Positions 55,572 through 62,000 of a stretch of DNA of 62,000 nucleotides are shown piece by piece. The stretch is from positions 1 through 62,000 of the forward strand of contig RPFO01000166.1 of the NCBI GenBank assembly GCA_009746045.1. The letters run 5' to 3'. The translations under genes and the position numbers were made by a program. Source of the stretch: Mesostigma viride (Eukaryota; Streptophyta; Mesostigmatophyceae; Mesostigmatales; Mesostigmataceae). The notes below the pieces were generated by a model. It was not told the origin of the DNA, did not search any database, and saw only the letters and a program-made list of their open reading frames with translations. Numbering within the stretch: position 1 is the stretch's first letter; the number at the start of each line of letters is the position of its first letter.

Positions 55572-55965
55572 CAGGGGTAATCCGGCTGTTATTTTACTAA
55601 AGGTATATTACAATAAGTGCAGTTCTTGGCGTTTGGAATCATGACATTGCTTGTGCTATTGCTCTTGAATTGCATTTTACCAAAGGAATATTACAAGTGC
55701 AGTTCTTGGCGTTTGGAATCATGACATTGCTTGTGCTATTGCTCTGAATTTAAGTGCCCGCACCCCGCCGGCGCACCCCGGCGAACAAGACAAAGCGCAC
55801 CGTTACCCCCCTAGGTCCATCGCTGCCGTCGCCGGGCGGCACGTTGGGGAGGCGGCTCCTTCTCCCTTTTCTGGTGTCTGTTGCATCATTTTGAACCCCT
55901 GACCAACGGAGGCATGTTAATGAACGAGTGGATGCATGCATGAATGAACGGATGCATGAATGATG

Positions 55966-56452
<487 letters not shown>

Positions 56453-56669
56453 GGAAGGTGTGCTTTTTATTATGATGATTAGCTAAGTTACGTGTGTGTT
56501 ATTGATGTACATGTTGGCGTTGTATCATGGGCGTGTGCCCCTAAGTCTGCCTTCCTGCAATATCACATAATATATCATCTAGATGTGTTGTTGGGAACCT
56601 GACTATATATCCCAAACTGGAAGGGTTGACATTCAACTATGGGATGAAACCCACGAAAAACAATTACTA

Positions 56670-57780
56670 GGAACTGCCATTTTTGTGCTATGTTTGCTAG
56701 CATCTGTCACCTATTTGTCATGCAAACAGTCTGAATTTCTTCTGGGCAGTTAACATAGATGTTTTTATGAGCTGTGCAATTTTCTAGGCTTAACTGAGTT
56801 CATTGATGTAGGCACCCATGTGTTGGAACCCTTGGAAAACCAAGAAAAACTGCATTTGGGGGGTCGCTAGCATCAGTCACCATTTGTCATCCAACCAGCC
56901 TGAAACTTTGTGGGCATGCTGCTTGGGATGTGTTTAGAACATGTGCAAAGTTCCAGCCCAACTGAGCTCTATTGGTGTCATTATGTATGCATATGTGTGA
57001 TAAAACCCTTGGAAAACCATGAAAAACTGCATTTTGGGGTATTTATGCTAGCATTTGTCACCTATTTGTCATCCAACCAGCCTGAAACTTTGTGGGCATG
57101 CTGCATGGGATGTGTTTAGAACATGTGCAAAGTCCCAGGCCCAACTGAGCTCTATTGGTGTCATTATGTATGCATATGTGTGATAAAACCCTTGGAAAAC
57201 CAAGAAAAACTGCATTTTTGGGGTATTTATGCTAGCATTTGTCACCTATTTGTCATCCAACCAGCCTGAAACTTTGTGGGCATGCTGCATGGGATGTGTT
57301 TAGAACATGTGCAAAGTTCCAGCTCCAACTGAGTTCATTTGGAGTCATTATGTATGCATATGTGTGATGAAACCCTTGGAAAACCAAGAAAAACTGCATT
57401 TGGGGGGGGGGGGTTCGCTAGCATCAGTCACCATTTTGTCATCCAACCAGCCTGAAACTTTGTGGGCATGCTGCATGGGATGTGTTTAGAACATGTGCAA
57501 AGTTCCAGCTCCAACTGAGTTCATTTGGAGTCATTATGTATGCATATGTGTGATAAAACCCTTGAAAAACCATGAAAAACTGCATTTTTGGGGTATTTAT
57601 GCTAGCATTTGTCACCTATTTGTCATCCAACCCGCCTGAAACTTTGTGGGCATGCTGCATGGGATGTGTTTAGAACATGTGCAAAGTCCCAGGCCCAACT
57701 GAGCTCTATTGATGTCTTTATATATGCATACATGCCAGAAAGTGCTGAAAATACGGTATTTTTTGCTAGCAAATGTCACC
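56670..57780. repeat. Tandem repeat, unit about 180 bp, right arm
   Basis: Five similar units plus a divergent one, mirror of 52500-53270 with more copies. Blocks such as AACTTTGTGGGCATGCTGCA repeat at each unit. Confidence 0.85.
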
Positions 57781-57960
57781 ATGTTACCATGTGCTGCCGA
57801 CTCCCAAAATTTTTTTTGACCACATGGCATCATAAGATATCTGATAAGGAACCTTGGTGCCAAATTTGAGGTCAAACTGACCATTAATTATTCCTTCTCC
57901 AAATAATTTCCAGGGGAAGAAAATGGGTTTTCGGATTGATGTGTGTGTCAAGACATGTCA

Positions 57961-58665
57961 CGGTGGCACGGTGGCACGGCACCTGGCACGGTGGCACGGT
58001 GGCACGATGCCACGGTGTCATGAGCATGTTTAGGTAACCCTTGCATGACCCATTACCCTTGATAAATCCCAATGGATAACCATTGTATGTGCAAATATGT
58101 GTGTTTATATGCAACTTTTGAGGTGGCACGGTGGCACGGTGGCACGATGCCACGGTGCCATGGTGTCATGAGCATCTATAGGTAACCCTTGCATGACACA
58201 TCCACCTACATAAAACCCATGGATAACAATTGTATGTGCAAAGGTGTGTGTTTATATGCAATTTGAGGTGCAACGGTGTGCCGGTGTGCCGGTGTGCCGG
58301 TGTGCCGGTGTGCCGGTGGCACGGTGGCACGGTGGCACGATGCCACGATGCAACGGTGTCATGAGCATGTCTAGGTAACCCTTGCATGACCCATTACCCT
58401 TGATAAATCCCAATGGATAACCATTGTATGTGCAAATATGTGTGTTTATATGCAACTTTTGAGGTGGCACGGTGGCACGGTGGCACGGTGGCACGATGCC
58501 ACGGTGCCACGGTGTCATGAGCATCTAGGTAACCCTTGCATGACCCATCCACCTACATAAATCCCATGGATAACAATTGCATGTGCAAAGGTGTGTGCAT
58601 ATATGCAATTTGAGGTGTGCCGGTGTGCCGGTGTGCCGGTGTGCCGGTGTGCCGGTGTGCCGGCC
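57961..58665. repeat. Minisatellites and about 110-bp spacer units, right of palindrome
   Basis: GGTGGCAC and GGTGTGCC 8-bp arrays alternate with four copies of a spacer (GTCATGAGCAT...GCATGACCCAT...TATATGCAA). Same 8-bp units as on the left side but a different spacer. Confidence 0.9.
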
Positions 58666-58782
58666 GCCGCCGAACTTTTTTTTCCTCAAAGACTTTAGTT
58701 GAAACTTTAAATGCATGAAAATGCAACTTTCAAAACTGAAGTACATTTTGAAAAACGTAGTACAATTCCAGGTGTGCTTAGG

Positions 58783-59449
58783 GAAGTGCGATGTTGTCGG
58801 CCTGAGTTGCCAGGATGCCAGAGGAGACGAGCTGCCGATGGGCGAGAGGACCAGCAACGCAAGAGCGACCACGGACTGGTTCCAATCCTGCAGTGTTTGC
58901 CATCCACACCGGGATGCAAGCAGAAGTGTATTTCAAGGGTGTACAAGTACCATGTTTGCCGCACTCGGCTTCAGTACTTGTCAGAGGCCTTCAGAGTTGC
59001 ATTTTGATGAGATCGTGCTTCTCGCTGTGACTCAGTGACTTGTGGGCTGACAGCTAGGGAGTCCTGCTCACAGGGAATCGTGCACGCTGTAGACTTCTTA
59101 TCTTTCCGGTGGGTCCTCATTGGACCGGAAAGCCTGCTTGCATAGCATGGTGGCCGGATGTTTTCTAGTACAGGGCTTTTCCGACTTTTCCATTACTTCA
59201 GCCCTTTTTCGCCGGTTGGGCATATCATCATTGTTCTTTTTTATGGGGAATCTGCACACGAAGTTTTGAGCATCCTTTAAGCCAGATATGGTTAAGGTTT
59301 CTTTTTTGAGCACTAGCTACCACTGTTTGGCGAATTTGTGTGCATGTGTTGCCACCCAGTTTTTGGGTCTGCAGCTTGCCATGTTTAGATATGGCCAGTA
59401 GAATTTTGGTTGGGTGACAGTCTGGCACATTCAAGAACTTTGGGCCATG

Positions 59450-59480
<31 letters not shown>

Positions 59481-59676
59481 CGGTGGCCATGGGCAGGGAA
59501 TAATTGCTTCGATAAGGCTTTTTTGTGCTAGCTGGCCCGCTAGGAATAGTTGGCATGGTCACGTACATGCACATATTTCAGATTTTGTAACTAGCCCGGT
59601 ACTTTGCAGAACTAATATCTACTATTAGTAGTACCAATGTATCTGAGAGTGCTCTACTGCGATTGGCAGGGTTAAT
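58783..59676. other. No supported gene; A27 run at 59454-59480
   Basis: Short Cys-rich frames near 58790-59038 are not supported (see rejected). A run of 27 A at 59454-59480 may be the poly(A) tail of a retroposed copy on the plus strand; no parent gene recognised upstream. Confidence 0.45.
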
Positions 59677-60055
59677 TAATTATAATTGGTTAATTAATCT
59701 CTTGCATGAGGCCGAGCTCAGGAGCAAGCTCCTTACCCAACTGGAACTCACGAAGTCGGTAAATTAGAACTGCGCGGGCACCGCCTTCCCCACTCACGCG
59801 ACAAGGCAGCACCGGCCCCCACCCGAGTCCTGGTTACCTTCCGTTCCATCGAGGATGAGCGTGCCGCAAGAAGCTATTAATTAATTGGTTAATCAATCTC
59901 TTGAGGCCGAGCTCAGGAGTCGACGGCAAGCTCCTTACCCAACTGGAACTCACGAGTAGGTAAATTAGAACTGCGTGACCGCCTTCCCCACTCACGCGAC
60001 AAGGCAGCACCGGCCCCACCAGTCCTGCTTACCTTCCGTTCCATCGAGAATATAA
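59677..60055 (+). repeat. Tandem duplication of about 190 bp
   Basis: 59677-59875 and 59879-60055 share CCTTACCCAACTGGAACTCA, AAGGCAGCACCGGCCCC and TTACCTTCCGTTCCATCGAG. The second copy runs into a TATA-like ATATAAGC at about 60047, so the region could be a promoter or LTR with duplicated upstream part. Confidence 0.8.
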
Positions 60056-61320
60056 GCGGCTGTTCCTCTCGGCGTAGCAACTCGTCAGCGAGCTTGTGAG
60101 CTCCTGGTCTTGCTTGCTGGAATGAACCTAGGCTGCTTGGCTAGCAACCTTTATCCTAATACCAGGCCCACGACCCAGCTCGATAGGTTCGCCACTCGTC
60201 GTGACAACCATGCAAGGTTCACGTGTAAGGATCCTCCTTGCCTCCTTGGGCCTCAAGCTATATGCTACCTCGTTCCACCTTAATTGTTCCTTGGACATGA
60301 GCAACGCTGTGCACCGCTACATTGCCAGAGCCTCCTATCGTTACCCTGCATGACCTCGTTGCAGGCAACACACAGGAATCTCCAGGGCATTCCTGTGTCT
60401 AGGTTAGAACAGGACCTGCATGGTAGCCACAGCTCTGCACGCATTCACATATCGTTGCAGACCTCGTGGCTGGCTACTGCCAGCCTCTACTAGCCACAGG
60501 ACAAGTTGTTGCGTCCTCAGTACACTGTGTACCGGCACAGTCACGTGATGGTACAGGCTAAGCCTGTGCAGGCCCTGCCTGCCACGTGTCCTGTCCACTG
60601 TGACCTGAGAGTGCACCGCCACCGCCCGCCAGTCGGCAGTATACTTCGGGACCTGATATCTTTCTAGTCCCTTGTCTGTTTGAGGTGGTACGTTGCCGCA
60701 CGGCGTTGGATTCAAGGTCTCCTCAACCTGCATCCAACTAGCACATTGGCGTCCCAATATGCTAACTCCAACCCTTTCTCGGTTTTGGAGCTTGGACCAG
60801 ACTATAGTATAAGAACCTGACAGCCAATTAATTATACCCACACAAGCCACAGATCGACATCTGATTTCTCCCAGATCGAAATCAGACCTGCCCTTTCTTT
60901 TGGAACTTGAGGCAACACCGGCCCAAGATTAGCTAGGCCTGCTCATTTGTTCAAAGGTTACCCTCTGACCCACATGACATCCCAACCCTTTCTTCTTTGG
61001 GAACGTCTGGTGCAGATTTAAGTTAGGTCTTCACTTAGCCAGAGGATCGAGCTTAGATAGAGGAGACAGACTGTCCATGCCGCAAGAAGCTGCTGACGAC
61101 CTAGAGCTCCTGGACGTAGTAACGCTAGTAGCTGGACGACAACCTGAGCCCCGCTCACCAGCCTGAGCATGCAGCGACGCGACCTGTGGCCGGAGTTATA
61201 CCTCCGCCACAAGCAAGACCCCAAGAAGCCCTTGCAAGGTGTTCTATAGCTGTTGGGGCGGGGACCTGATCCGCTGATCGTCAACAACCAGCTGTGGAAG
61301 CCCGCTACGGGCTAAACCAG
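60056..61320. other. Probable remains of an AGTTAA-type LTR element (minus strand)
   Basis: On the minus strand near 60795-60761 one reads AAAACCGAGAAAGGGTTGG followed by AGTTAGC, which matches the polypurine tract plus LTR start of elements A and B. Two similar tracts follow at about 60888-60910 and 60982-61005. No coding domain or LTR pair was found. Confidence 0.4.
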
Positions 61321-62000
61321 CCATTATTACATATAGTCACACCCGCCGGCCACATTGCCCGGGTGATGCAATTAACCTAGACATCGCAATGCCATAGTGC
61401 AATATATGCCAATTGTGCAGGGTAGAATGTAGCCAATGATGCGTGCCCATAGCCTACTAACCAGTCGCCGGCAACAGACATCAGCCAGCCTAGCTACATA
61501 TGCGCCTCGCCCGAGCACTGCTTGTTAGCTCTCGTCTCCATAGCAACGCAATGCTCACACGCGGGAAATATTGCACCCACAGGGTCCATGAATCGGATCG
61601 TTTAGTTAGTCGGGTACGTCCGATATCGGACTGATATATATCACTAATATACTAGACGAACTATAATATACTAGACGAACTACTATACCGGATGAACTAC
61701 TAGACGAACTACTATACTAGACGAACTAATATACTAGACGCACTATATCACTAATATGCTAGCTAGGCGTGATCGACCGGCGGGCTCACTGACACCCGGG
61801 CAGCCTCCTGGTTTGTCTGTAATTAATATGGAGGTATGGAGGCAGATGGTACGCAAGGATAGATGGCAAGTAGTGATGAAGGAGACCACCCCGGCCCAAG
61901 TCTGCGGGGGTCCGTGTATGGCATTCATGCATAGCGATTCGAGGGCCGTGGTGCCCACAACCCTGTATAACTATAGGACCTAGATCGCTTACACCATCCA
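61321..62000. other. No gene seen; ACTAGACGAACTA minisatellite at 61620-61760
   Basis: A/T-rich tandem motif with variants (ACTAGACGAACTA, TACCGGATGAACTA) repeated about eight times. The rest shows only short unsupported ORFs. Confidence 0.6.

Noticed and set aside
58711-59038. Cys-rich frames that faintly resemble an SBP-type zinc finger (PGCKQKCISRVYKYHVC)
   Set aside because: Cys/His spacing does not fit the SBP pattern, the His is missing, and two frames would have to be mixed.
60404-60850. 148-aa minus-strand ORF
   Set aside because: Overlaps a polypurine-tract/LTR-like end and has no recognisable domain.

Overview
This is a eukaryotic nuclear window. The only intact host gene I can support is a four-exon (or longer) serine/threonine kinase with GT-AG introns, GC-rich exons and a kinase domain closest in pattern to the Aurora-like (CALK-type) kinases of green algae. 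Together with RLE-type LINEs and Ty1/copia-like and Ty3/gypsy-like elements, this suggests a repeat-rich green alga (Chlorophyta). I cannot name the species. There is no operon logic here: the window is mostly nested mobile elements, expanded simple repeats and one very large inverted repeat.

Layout. 1-6.9 kb: decayed Ty3/gypsy-like elements on the minus strand (gag, protease, start of RT, an upstream ORF with a viroplasmin/RNase H1 N-terminal-like domain, and an integrase C-terminus with chromodomain-like tail). 7.06-7.97 kb: a segment bounded by a perfect 22-bp inverted repeat. 8.0-29.0 kb: one copia-like LTR element (element A, target duplication GCTAC) split by four later insertions: a DNA transposon-like unit with a PHD finger (12.2-14.5 kb), an unclassified 1.1-kb insertion (15.5-16.7 kb), a complete related LTR element (element B, 16.8-24.8 kb, target duplication GAGTC) and a 5'-truncated LINE (26.2-28.3 kb). 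31.3-39.0 kb: a third, older relative (element C, minus strand) interrupted by another LINE copy, which is itself interrupted by a retroposon carrying only a LINE-type ORF1. 41.3-42.7 kb: a 1.3-kb AAC microsatellite. 46.2-51.2 kb: the kinase gene, with tetranucleotide arrays in an intron. 51.8-58.8 kb: a roughly 7-kb palindrome with a 25-nt loop, holding two outward-facing copies of a small ORF. 59-62 kb: repeat debris.

The most interesting system is the A/B/C retrotransposon family. Its domain order is gag - integrase - protease-like - RT - RNase H, whereas classical Ty1/copia has the protease before integrase. The LTRs begin AGTTAA and end TTAACT instead of TG...CA, the integrase has a DD29E spacing, the RT has HGDD in place of YVDD, gag and pol are separated by one in-frame UGA in both A and B, and the 3' UTRs carry a conserved tRNA T-arm-like hairpin. 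Element B has an uninterrupted pol and nearly identical LTRs, so its insertion was recent, although its gag is frameshifted in this copy.

All calls come from reading the sequence by eye; no alignments or database searches were run.
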